Assembly (NCBI GenBank): GCA_963729295.1
Contig: CAVSNJ010000029.1
Span: 124,001-188,000 of the forward strand
Direction: 5' to 3'
Source of the DNA: DATJLY01 sp963729295
Lineage (GTDB): Bacteria > Pseudomonadota > Alphaproteobacteria > ATCC43930 > CGMCC-115725
Length of the DNA: 64,000 nt
Part shown: piece by piece, positions 1 through 7,460 of the stretch
Numbering within the stretch: position 1 is the first letter of the stretch
How the letters are laid out: each line of letters begins with the position of its first letter
Made by a program: the position numbers and the translations under genes
Notes under the pieces: model-generated
What the model was told of the DNA's origin: nothing
The model's database searches: none
The model's input: only the letters and a program-made list of their open reading frames with translations

Positions 1-2
1 AG

Positions 3-1073
3 AACATGCTGCGCGAGGGCGGCGTGCAGGCCACTGGTACGAAGATGACCGGCGCCGCGATGGAACAGGTGCTCGAGACAGTGGCCGCGCGCATGGGGAT
101 GAGCCGGCCCTACGAGCGCGGCGGCGGCAGCCTCAAGCGCGGGCGCGGCATCGCCGTCGGATTCAAGGCCTCGATCGCGCCGACCACGTCCGCCGCCATC
201 GTCAATCTCTATGCCGACGGCAGCGCCGCGCTCTATTGCGGCACGGTCGATATGGGCCAGGGCTCCGACACGGCGATGGCGCAGATCGTCGGCGAAGTGC
301 TCGACATGGCGGCCGAGGGCGTGCGCGTCGTCCATCCCGACACCGACGTGACGCCCTACGACATGGGCACGCTCGGCTCGCGCTCGACATATCACATGGG
401 CCATGCGGTGCGGCTTGCGTCGGAGGAGGTCAAGGGCAAGATCGCGGCGCTTGCCGCGGAGCTCGGCCTGCCCGCAGGCAGCAACGTGCCCGTCAGCGAG
501 CTGTTCCGCCGCAAATACGGCATGCAGGCCGGCAATATCGTGGGCTTCGGCAGCTTCGTGCCGAGCTACACATCGCCCGATCACGACACCGGCTTGACCG
601 ACAACGTGGCGCCCTTCTGGATGATCGGCGCGACCGGGGCCGAGGTCGAGGTCGATACCGAGACCGGGCATTTCCGCGTGCTGCGCCTCGTCAACGTCGC
701 GGACGCCGGCACGCCCATCAATCCAAGGATCGTCGAGACGCAGCTTTCGGGCGGCGCCATCATGCAATTGGGCTTCACCCTGTCGGAGGAGATGCGCTAC
801 AGCGACGGGCAGCTCACCAACAATTCGCTCGCCGACTACAAGATCCCCGGCCTCCTCGACATGCCGCGCGAGATGGAGAACATCGCCGTCGATTCCGCCG
901 AGGCGTCGGGACCATTCGGCGCAAAGGGCGTGGGCGAGACCGCGACGTTCGGAGTGTCGCCCGCCATCGCCAACGCGATCGAGGACGCAGTGGGCGTGCG
1001 GCTCATGGAGCTGCCGCTGACGCCGGAAGCGGTCTATCGCGCGCTTGCGGCACAGCGCGGCGAGGCGCTGTGA
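3..1073 (+). CDS. Molybdopterin-binding subunit of a xanthine dehydrogenase-family hydroxylase (C-terminal part)
   Basis: This is the 3' part of the large subunit of a molybdenum hydroxylase (xanthine/aldehyde/CO dehydrogenase family). The reading frame is open to the left edge, so the true start lies outside the window. Visible family features are the VDMGQGSDT segment of the Moco-binding domain and, near the C terminus, FGAKGVGE, whose Glu corresponds to the catalytic base of the family. The stop codon overlaps the GTG start of the 2Fe-2S subunit, so the two are probably translationally coupled. The FAD subunit is not in view. The substrate cannot be told; the neighbours suggest an aromatic or N-heterocyclic compound. 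Confidence 0.93.
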   Translation, partial: NMLREGGVQATGTKMTGAAMEQVLETVAARMGMSRPYERGGGSLKRGRGIAVGFKASIAPTTSAAIVNLYADGSAALYCGTVDMGQGSDTAMAQIVGEVLDMAAEGVRVVHPDTDVTPYDMGTLGSRSTYHMGHAVRLASEEVKGKIAALAAELGLPAGSNVPVSELFRRKYGMQAGNIVGFGSFVPSYTSPDHDTGLTDNVAPFWMIGATGAEVEVDTETGHFRVLRLVNVADAGTPINPRIVETQLSGGAIMQLGFTLSEEMRYSDGQLTNNSLADYKIPGLLDMPREMENIAVDSAEASGPFGAKGVGETATFGVSPAIANAIEDAVGVRLMELPLTPEAVYRALAAQRGEAL

Positions 1074-1552
1074 GCGCGGCCGCCCGCACCATCCGCTTCA
1101 CCTTGAACGGCGCCGCCGTTGCCGCCGAAGTCGCGCCGCACGAGAGCCTCGTCGAGCTGCTCGACCGGCGTTTCAGCCTGTTCGGCGCACGCGAGAGCTG
1201 CGGCCAGGGATTGTGCGGCTGCTGCACCGTTCTGGTCGATGGCAAGGCGGTGTCGGGCTGCCTTTATCTCGCGTGGTTCGCCGACGGCACGCAGGTCGAG
1301 ACGATCGAAGGGCTCGGTTCCCCCGACCAGCTCGATCCCGTGCAGGAGGCATTCATCGAGGCGGGCGCATTCCAGTGCGGCTTTTGCACGCCGGGCTTCG
1401 TCCTGATGACGAAGCAGCTCCTGGCGCAATATCCCGATGCCAACGACGACGATATCCGCCATTACCTGTCCGGCAATCTCTGCCGCTGTTCGGCCTACCC
1501 GGAGATCGTCGCGGCGGTGAAGCTCGCGCTGCGCAAGGGGAGAGGCGCGTGA
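1070..1552 (+). CDS. 2Fe-2S subunit of a xanthine dehydrogenase-family hydroxylase
   Basis: A 160-residue small subunit that passes electrons from the molybdenum site. The N-terminal plant-type ferredoxin domain has CGQGLCGCC followed by a fourth Cys in AVSGC. The C-terminal helical 2Fe-2S domain has CGFCTPG and NLCRCSAY. The GTG start overlaps the stop codon of the large subunit (GTGA). Its own stop overlaps the GTG start of the next gene in the same way, so large subunit, small subunit and the first ThDP gene form one coupled operon. Length is normal for the family. The gene order large then small, with no FAD subunit between, is common in multi-part catabolic hydroxylases. Confidence 0.95.
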   Translation: MSAAARTIRFTLNGAAVAAEVAPHESLVELLDRRFSLFGARESCGQGLCGCCTVLVDGKAVSGCLYLAWFADGTQVETIEGLGSPDQLDPVQEAFIEAGAFQCGFCTPGFVLMTKQLLAQYPDANDDDIRHYLSGNLCRCSAYPEIVAAVKLALRKGRGA

Positions 1553-2067
1553 GCGAGGTGGCGGACGATTGGCCGGCGCGCGTTTTCGCAGCCTTGAAGG
1601 AAGGCGGCATCAGCCAGATCGCCTATGTGCCCGACGCGGGCCACGCGCGGCTCATTGCGCTCGCCCGCGCCGATGCGGCGATCCGCGACGTGGTGCTCAC
1701 CACCGAGGAGGAAGGCGTGGCAATGGCGGCGGGCGCCTGGCTCGGCGGCGCGCGCCTCTGCCTCCTGCTGCAGTCGAGCGGCGTCGGCAACTGCATCAAC
1801 ATGCTGACCTTGCTGCAGAACGGCCGCTTCCCGCTGCTCATGCTCGTCACCATGCGCGGCGAGGACGGCGAGTTCAATCCGTGGCAGGTGCCGATGAGCA
1901 ATGCGACCGAGCCGGCGCTCCGCCTCATGGATGTGGATGTTGCGCGCGCCGACACCGAAGACGAAGTGGCGGGATTGGTCGCGGCATCGCTCACAGCGGC
2001 GTTCGACGAGGAGCGCGCGGCGGCGGTGCTGTTCTCGCAGCGCCTCATCGGCGCAAAGCGCTGGTGA
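1549..2067 (+). CDS. ThDP-dependent decarboxylase, alpha (PYR-domain) subunit, sulfopyruvate/phosphonopyruvate decarboxylase type
   Basis: A 172-residue protein consisting only of the N-terminal pyrimidine-binding domain of a thiamine diphosphate enzyme. The segment VLTTEEEGVAMAAG carries the Glu that activates ThDP in this fold, and QSSGVGNCIN is typical of the sulfopyruvate (ComD) and phosphonopyruvate decarboxylase group. The GTG start is fixed by overlap with the preceding stop. The matching pyrophosphate-binding domain is the next gene, three bases after this stop, so the holoenzyme should be an alpha/beta pair. The substrate is uncertain: sulfopyruvate, phosphonopyruvate or another 2-oxo acid released by the island are all possible. 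Confidence 0.88.
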   Translation: MSEVADDWPARVFAALKEGGISQIAYVPDAGHARLIALARADAAIRDVVLTTEEEGVAMAAGAWLGGARLCLLLQSSGVGNCINMLTLLQNGRFPLLMLVTMRGEDGEFNPWQVPMSNATEPALRLMDVDVARADTEDEVAGLVAASLTAAFDEERAAAVLFSQRLIGAKRW

Positions 2068-2070
2068 GAG

Positions 2071-2634
2071 ATGCTCGACCGGCGCGCGGCCGTCAAGACG
2101 CTGCTCGCAGGGCGCGGCGATCTTCTCGTCGTGAGCGGGCTCGGCTCGCCCACCTGGGACGTCGCGGCCGCCGGCGACGACGCGCGCAATTTCTATCTCT
2201 GGGGCGCGATGGGGGGCGCCGCCATGATCGGGCTCGGCCTGGCGCTGGCGCGGCCGGAGCGGCGCGTCCTCGTCGTCACCGGCGACGGCGAGATGCTGAT
2301 GGGGATGGGCGCGCTCGCCACGATCGCGGTGCAGCGTCCGCCCAATCTCGCGATCGTCGTGCTCGATAACGGCGCCTTCGGCGAGACCGGGATGCAGGAG
2401 AGCCACACCGCGCGCACGACCAATCTCGCCGCCGTCGCCAAGGGCTGCGGCATTCCGCTCGCGCTCGACATCGAGGACGAGGCCGGCCTCGCGCGGCTCG
2501 GAGCCCTGCTGCACGGATCGAACGAGACGCTCTTCGCGCGCCTGCGCGTGGCCGCGACCGAAGACAAGCGCGTCATGCCAGAAAAAGATGGGGTGGCGTT
2601 GAAACGTCGCTTCAGGAGTGCGATTGTTCGCTGA
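2071..2634 (+). CDS. ThDP-dependent decarboxylase, beta (PP-domain) subunit, sulfopyruvate/phosphonopyruvate decarboxylase type
   Basis: A 187-residue protein containing the C-terminal ThDP pyrophosphate-binding domain. The Mg-ThDP motif begins at GDGEMLMGMG and continues to LDNGAFGETG. It completes the active site together with the PYR-domain subunit just upstream, as in the separately encoded ComD/ComE sulfopyruvate decarboxylase. It is the last gene of the operon that starts with the molybdenum hydroxylase. That placement suggests the 2-oxo acid arises from the same catabolic route. Family membership is clear, but the substrate is an inference only. Confidence 0.88.
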   Translation: MLDRRAAVKTLLAGRGDLLVVSGLGSPTWDVAAAGDDARNFYLWGAMGGAAMIGLGLALARPERRVLVVTGDGEMLMGMGALATIAVQRPPNLAIVVLDNGAFGETGMQESHTARTTNLAAVAKGCGIPLALDIEDEAGLARLGALLHGSNETLFARLRVAATEDKRVMPEKDGVALKRRFRSAIVR

Positions 2635-2859
2635 CGCTGCCCCACCTCGCTTCACTCGTCGCGCTCGCTTCGCCCAGGGTCGGCGCGAGATCGTTAGGCC
2701 GGTATTTTCAGTCCTCGAAGGCGGAGCCATGGCGGACCGATGTTCGTTTCTCTCCTATGACGCGCTGCTAGAGCAACCAATCTTCGGCACGCGCGGGAAA
2801 CGATCCTCGAGGACTACGAGGAATTCTTTGACGCTACTTAGCGCCAAGCCGTGCCCCGG
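2635..2859. other. Intergenic stretch without a supported gene
   Basis: These 225 bases separate the plus-strand hydroxylase/ThDP operon from a convergent minus-strand operon. A short open frame from an ATG at 2729 gives a protein resembling nothing I know and runs into the antisense of the cupin gene. The part around 2790-2850 is less GC-rich than its surroundings. No clear hairpin terminator with a T-tract was found. Confidence 0.5.
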
Positions 2860-3378
2860 CTACTGCACGAGCTCGTAGCCGAAGCGGCGGATCTTATCGA
2901 GGTTGCGGCCCTCGATGCGGATGAGCTTCGTCGTCGCCTCGCGCTTCGGCGCGTGCAGGTCGCCCTCGTTATAGACATGCGCCATGCCGGGCTTGAGCGT
3001 GTAGCTGCGCACGTAGCGCACCTTGCCGCGCTTGCCTTCGCCCGCGGGCTCGACGAGCGAGAAATCGCTCATGATGGTCTCGCCCATCGCCTGGCCGTAG
3101 ATCGCCCAATAGGGGCCATGGTCGTGCGGGTTGGACGTGCGCGCGCCCTCGTAATGATGCGCGAGGATGCAGAAGCCCAGCTCCGGGTCCTCGTAGATGA
3201 TTTTCCGGTCGCTCGTCTCGCCGTCGAGGTATTTCTGGACAAAGGCGCGGTCCTTGAGCACGCCCTCGAGCAGCGCGCAGACTTTCGCGCGGCCCGCGGG
3301 ACCCGGCTCCTTGGCGAGGATGCGGTGGCAGTCCTCGGCGAACTGTTCCAGCGTCTGGTGTGCGAGCGTCTCGGTCAT
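2860..3378 (-). CDS. Cysteine dioxygenase-like cupin (putative thiol dioxygenase)
   Basis: A 172-residue single-domain cupin. The iron-binding pattern of the cysteine/3-mercaptopropionate dioxygenase group is visible: H85 and H87 in PHDHGPYWAIYGQ, and a third His, H142, in GDLHAP. Spacing and overall length fit thiol dioxygenases, which oxidise a thiol to a sulfinate with O2. The ATG start follows the intergenic region after the MetE-II-like gene upstream. Sharing an operon with a zinc enzyme of thiol-alkylation type, and lying opposite a sulfopyruvate-decarboxylase-like pair, makes a thiol substrate plausible. A generic cupin with another substrate remains possible. Confidence 0.75.
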   Translation of the reverse strand: MTETLAHQTLEQFAEDCHRILAKEPGPAGRAKVCALLEGVLKDRAFVQKYLDGETSDRKIIYEDPELGFCILAHHYEGARTSNPHDHGPYWAIYGQAMGETIMSDFSLVEPAGEGKRGKVRYVRSYTLKPGMAHVYNEGDLHAPKREATTKLIRIEGRNLDKIRRFGYELVQ

Positions 3379-3440
3379 GTCATTCTCCGAATGTCGCGGG
3401 ACGCGATCTTACCACCAAAAAACTCGCGCGGGCAAAGACG

Positions 3441-4679
3441 CTATCGCCGTCCGCGTCCCGCTTTCCTGCGCCTCGGCGCCGCCTTTTTGCGCGCGGGCTT
3501 CCTCGCCTTCGCCTTGGGCCACAGACGCTTCGTCGCGATGTCGGCACCTTCGCGCATGGCGCGGAATTTCTCCCACACCACCGTGGGATGAACCTCGGTG
3601 CGATAGAGCGCCTGCGAGGAAAAGCCGCAATCGGCCCCCGCCATCACGTTCTCGCGCCCGACCAGCTTGGCAAAGCGCATGAGCCGCTCGGCGATCAGCT
3701 CGGGATGCTCGACGATATTGCTCGCGTGCGTGATGACGCCCGGGCACAGCACCATTCCGGCCGGAAGCTTGATGTCCTCGAACAGATGGTATTCGTGCTC
3801 GTGGCGCGGATTGGCGCACTCGAAGCTCACCTGTCCGGCCTTGACCTTCAGCACGTAGCGGATGATCTGCGCCAGCGCCGCCTCGTGGATGCGCGGGCCT
3901 TCGTTGATGCCGTAGCAAGTGTGGAAGCGCACGCGCTCGGCCGGAATGCCCTTCAGCGCCGAATTCGTCGCCGCGACATAGATCTCGGCGCGGCGCTTCA
4001 TCTGCTTCTCGTCGAGCTTGGTCTCGACGAAGATGTCGGGCAGGAACGGGTCGTCCACCTGCAAGAGGAAGCCCGCGTCGATGATCGCGCGGTATTCCTT
4101 GGCGAGCTCGGCCGCGAGCGCGAAGAAATAATCCTCGTCGGAACTGTAATACTCGTTGACGCCGACGCCCGAGGCGGCCGAGGCCGGCATGAAAACGCGA
4201 TCGTCCGGCACGCCCGCGGCGCGCGCGGCCGCCTTCAGATTTGCGATGTCGGTCTGCACCAGCTTGTCGCCGCGATATTTGACCGGGCCGACGCACACGA
4301 CCGGCGCGATCGGCGCGAGCGCGGGGCCCATCATCGCTTCCTTGAAATACTGCGCGTAGTAGTCCGGGAAGGCGGCGACTTCCTTCTCGAACAGCAAAAG
4401 CCTCTGGTTCGGGCGCGATTCATAGCCGTCGAGCCGCTCGCGGATATAGGTGAAGAAGCCGGACTTCGACATTTCACCGTCGGTGACGATGTCGATGCCG
4501 CACTCGACCTGCTTCTTCACGTTGTCCTGGACCGCGCGCGCGACCGTCTCGTCGAAGAGCCTGTGGTCGTAAGGCTGGCCCGTGATCCTCGCCTTCAACA
4601 GATCGAGCAAAGCGTGCGGCCGCGGCAGGCTGCCGATATGGGTCGTCTGGATGCGGTCGGTGTTCTGTTGGATGGCCAC
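3441..4679 (-). CDS. Cobalamin-independent methionine synthase II-family zinc protein (MetE C-terminal-like)
   Basis: A 412-residue protein with the UROD/MetE barrel. The four zinc ligands of MetE can be placed: H253 and C255 (FHTCYG), E287 (SFECAN) and C351 (ADCGFSS). HIGSLPRP near the N terminus is also family-typical. The N-terminal half of true MetE is missing, so it need not make methionine; relatives include epoxyalkane:coenzyme M transferases. The GTG start has GGAGGA seven bases upstream. The C terminus from about residue 390 is an unusual Lys/Arg/Ala-rich tail. It sits between the UbiD-type decarboxylase gene upstream and the cupin downstream on the same strand. A paralogue lies at 17050-18243. 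Confidence 0.87.
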   Translation of the reverse strand: MAIQQNTDRIQTTHIGSLPRPHALLDLLKARITGQPYDHRLFDETVARAVQDNVKKQVECGIDIVTDGEMSKSGFFTYIRERLDGYESRPNQRLLLFEKEVAAFPDYYAQYFKEAMMGPALAPIAPVVCVGPVKYRGDKLVQTDIANLKAAARAAGVPDDRVFMPASAASGVGVNEYYSSDEDYFFALAAELAKEYRAIIDAGFLLQVDDPFLPDIFVETKLDEKQMKRRAEIYVAATNSALKGIPAERVRFHTCYGINEGPRIHEAALAQIIRYVLKVKAGQVSFECANPRHEHEYHLFEDIKLPAGMVLCPGVITHASNIVEHPELIAERLMRFAKLVGRENVMAGADCGFSSQALYRTEVHPTVVWEKFRAMREGADIATKRLWPKAKARKPARKKAAPRRRKAGRGRR

Positions 4680-4704
4680 GGGCGCTCCTCCCCTCGCGAG
4701 CGTT

Positions 4705-6378
4705 TTACTCTTCGCCGGCGCGCCCCTTCACGTCTTCCTCGCCGGTGCGGTAAGGCGATTCCGGCGGCACGTCGCTCGGGCGCCGCTTCAGCGCCGTCTC
4801 GCTGCCGGTTTCCTCCCACTCCCCCGCCGTCGCGCGGCGCGCATATGTGGACCAGCGCTCGGCCCAGTTGCCGAGCGTATAGCCGTGCCACGGCGCGCGC
4901 GGCGAAAGCTGCGGCAAGCCAAGCCCCTGCCACAGATTGCGCGCGCCCTCCATATATTCGCGCGTGGGGAGCGCCAGAGGCGGCATCGGCCGCTTCAAGG
5001 TCGCGTCGATCAGCATCACGGAGTCCCGGCGATCGGGCCCGTACTGCGCGCCCTGCACGCCCGGCCCATAAGGCATCAGCACCACGTCCTCGAGCGGGTT
5101 CGAGCGATAAGCCATCGACCAGAACACGGCATCCGTGTTGGCGGGATCGATGTCGTCGCTGACGCCGATCACGATCTTGCCGCAGCGCGGCTGGAAGGCC
5201 GAGGTGGCTTTGAGGCCGCGCCACACCTCGTTCCGCGGCGTGCCGGGCGCGTACTGCACGAAGATGACGGGGCGGAGATTGCTCAAGGGCTCGTGCATGA
5301 CGACGCGCTTGACGCTCGACATGCCGAGGTGGTCGCGCAGATGCGCGAGGAACAAGGGCTCGTAGGCGACCTTCTTGATGACGCAGGATTCCGACGGCGT
5401 GACCTGGCTGATGATCGAGCAGAAGACCGGCTTCTTCCGCATCGTGATCGCCGTCACCTGCATCGGCATGTTGAAGGCCTCGAGCGCGACATAGCCGTTG
5501 CTCTCGCCGAACGGCGCCTCGGGCTCGAGCTGGCTCGTATCGATCAGGCCCTCGATCACGATCTCGGCCAAGGCCGGCACTTCGAGATCGATCGAGACCG
5601 CCTGCGCCATCGGAATGGCTTGGCCCGCGAGCCCGCCGGCGATCGCGATCTCGTCCTCGTCGCGCGCGAGTTTCTGGGGCGAGGTGAAGACGACGCAGGG
5701 GCCGCAGCCGAGCGCGATCGCGATCGGCATCTTCTCCTTGCGCGCGCGGTATTTGAGCCAGTGGAAATAGCCCCCGGCGCCGCCCCGCACCATGCGCACG
5801 GCAAGCCGGTCCGGCGCCTTCAGCGCGGCGCGGTACATGCCGACATTGCGGATGCCGGTATCGGGATCCTTGGTGATGCACATGGTCGCGGTGAGATAGG
5901 GCGCGGAGTCGAAGCCCGGGGTCGAGATCGGAACGGGCAGCCGCTTCAAGCCGCCCTCGGGCCCGCGCAACTCGTCGCCCTTCAGCACGACCTCCTGGCA
6001 GCGCGCGGCGTTGACGCGCACCGGCGGGATCGGATGCGCGATGGCGTGGAGCCAGGCGGGGCCGATCTCATCGACATCGCGCCCCATGCCGAGCGCATAG
6101 ATGCGCGGGCTCGCCGCGAGCGCGCCGACCGCGACCGGGATGTCGTAGCGCTTGCCCTTGGCATCGACGACGTTGGTGAAGAGAAAGGCGCGGCGGTCGT
6201 CCTCGGCCAATCCTCCGACGAATTGCCAGCGCACCAGCGGATGCAGCTCGGTGTCCTTGTTGACCGGCCGGTCGATGCGCACGAGCAGCCCGGAGGCGTC
6301 GAGCGCGGCCAGATGCTCCTGGAAATCGAGCGTGGGGCGGATCGTTCCCCCGGCCGGCCGGCGCGTCGCAGCGTCCAT
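4705..6378 (-). CDS. UbiD-family prenylated-FMN-dependent decarboxylase
   Basis: A roughly 557-residue UbiD-type (de)carboxylase, a family that acts on aromatic or alpha,beta-unsaturated acids. The family core EAPFGESNGYVALEAF followed by ITMRKKPVF is present, containing the acidic residues around the prFMN site. I chose the ATG at 6378 because GAGGGA lies just upstream; an in-frame ATG at 6414 would add twelve residues. It probably heads the minus-strand operon with the MetE-II-like and cupin genes. No UbiX (prFMN maker) is in the window. The substrate is unknown; a role in the catabolic island is inferred. Confidence 0.9.
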   Translation of the reverse strand: MDAATRRPAGGTIRPTLDFQEHLAALDASGLLVRIDRPVNKDTELHPLVRWQFVGGLAEDDRRAFLFTNVVDAKGKRYDIPVAVGALAASPRIYALGMGRDVDEIGPAWLHAIAHPIPPVRVNAARCQEVVLKGDELRGPEGGLKRLPVPISTPGFDSAPYLTATMCITKDPDTGIRNVGMYRAALKAPDRLAVRMVRGGAGGYFHWLKYRARKEKMPIAIALGCGPCVVFTSPQKLARDEDEIAIAGGLAGQAIPMAQAVSIDLEVPALAEIVIEGLIDTSQLEPEAPFGESNGYVALEAFNMPMQVTAITMRKKPVFCSIISQVTPSESCVIKKVAYEPLFLAHLRDHLGMSSVKRVVMHEPLSNLRPVIFVQYAPGTPRNEVWRGLKATSAFQPRCGKIVIGVSDDIDPANTDAVFWSMAYRSNPLEDVVLMPYGPGVQGAQYGPDRRDSVMLIDATLKRPMPPLALPTREYMEGARNLWQGLGLPQLSPRAPWHGYTLGNWAERWSTYARRATAGEWEETGSETALKRRPSDVPPESPYRTGEEDVKGRAGEE

Positions 6379-6458
6379 GGGTCCCTCGTCTCGTGACGCA
6401 CGATTGTTCCGCACGGGCGCTTCGTTGTCTACGATGCGGGTCCGTGGGAGGAGCTGCC

Positions 6459-7460
6459 ATGTCCATACCCAACACCAAAACCATGAAGGCCGTCGTGGTC
6501 GAGAAGCCGGGCGGGCCCGAGGCGCTGAAGCTCATCGAGCGGCCCATACCGGAGCCGGACCGGCACGAGGTCCTGGTCAAGGTGGCGGCGGCGGGATTGA
6601 ACGGCGCCGATCTCGGGCAGCGGCTCGGCCGCTATCGCATGCCGCCGGGCGCGCCCGACATTTTCGGGCTCGAGGCCGCAGGCGAGATCGTGGCCGTGGG
6701 CGCCGGCGTCACACGCTGGCGCGAAGGCGACAAGGTCGCGGCGCTGCTCGTCGGCGGCGGCTATGCCGAGTACGTCGCCGTGCCCGAAGGCCAGTGCCTG
6801 CCGGCGCCGGCGAACCTTTCGCTGGTCGAGGCGGCAGCATTGCCCGAATGCGCCATGACGGTGTGGAGCAACGTGTTCGAGCTCGGCCGGCTCCAGCCCG
6901 GCGACCGCATCCTCGTCCATGGCGGCGCAAGCGGCATCGGCACGACCGCGATCCAGCTTGCCCGCGGCATCGGCGCCATCCCTTATGCGACCGCTGGCAG
7001 CAAGGAGAAATGCCGGCGCTGCGAAAGCCTGGGCGCCAAGCGCGCGATCGACTACCGCAGCGAGGATTTCGCCGCCGTCATTCGCGACGAGACCCATGGC
7101 GAAGGCGTCGATGTCGTGCTCGACATGGTGGGCGGCGATTACCTCAACCGCGATTTGCGCATCCTGCGGCAGGGCGGGCGGCTCGTCATGATCGCCTTCA
7201 AGCAGGGCAGCACCGTGCCAATCGACTGCACGCTGATCCAGGACCGCGAGGCGATCATCACCGGCTCGCGCCTCAGGCCGCGCCCGATCGCCGAGAAAGC
7301 CCGTCTTGCCGCGGCCGTGCAGAAAGCGGTGTGGCCGATGATCGCGGACGGGCGCTTCAAGCCGGTGGTCGATTCGACGTATCCGCTCGCCGACGTACGT
7401 GCCGCGCACGAGCGGCTCGAAAGCGGCGCCCATATCGGCAAGGTGATGCTGACGGTCTAG
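6459..7460 (+). CDS. Zinc-type NADPH:quinone oxidoreductase (QOR/PIG3-like, MDR superfamily)
   Basis: A 333-residue medium-chain reductase. The N-terminal GroES-like domain contains GLEAAGEIVAVG, and the Rossmann domain starts at LVHGGASGIGTTAIQLAR. It resembles the PIG3/TP53I3 and QorA-like quinone reductases and lacks the cysteine zinc ligands of alcohol dehydrogenases. The ATG at 6459 has GGAGGA upstream and replaces a longer open frame beginning at 6393. It is transcribed divergently from the UbiD operon. Its TAG stop shares a CTAG tetranucleotide with the stop of the convergent gene. Confidence 0.92.
   Translation: MSIPNTKTMKAVVVEKPGGPEALKLIERPIPEPDRHEVLVKVAAAGLNGADLGQRLGRYRMPPGAPDIFGLEAAGEIVAVGAGVTRWREGDKVAALLVGGGYAEYVAVPEGQCLPAPANLSLVEAAALPECAMTVWSNVFELGRLQPGDRILVHGGASGIGTTAIQLARGIGAIPYATAGSKEKCRRCESLGAKRAIDYRSEDFAAVIRDETHGEGVDVVLDMVGGDYLNRDLRILRQGGRLVMIAFKQGSTVPIDCTLIQDREAIITGSRLRPRPIAEKARLAAAVQKAVWPMIADGRFKPVVDSTYPLADVRAAHERLESGAHIGKVMLTV

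Noticed and set aside
2618..2878. 86-codon plus-strand open frame in the gap before the cupin gene
   Set aside because: No family resemblance, a start lying inside the end of the ThDP gene, and an end antisense to the cupin gene; probably chance in GC-rich DNA.
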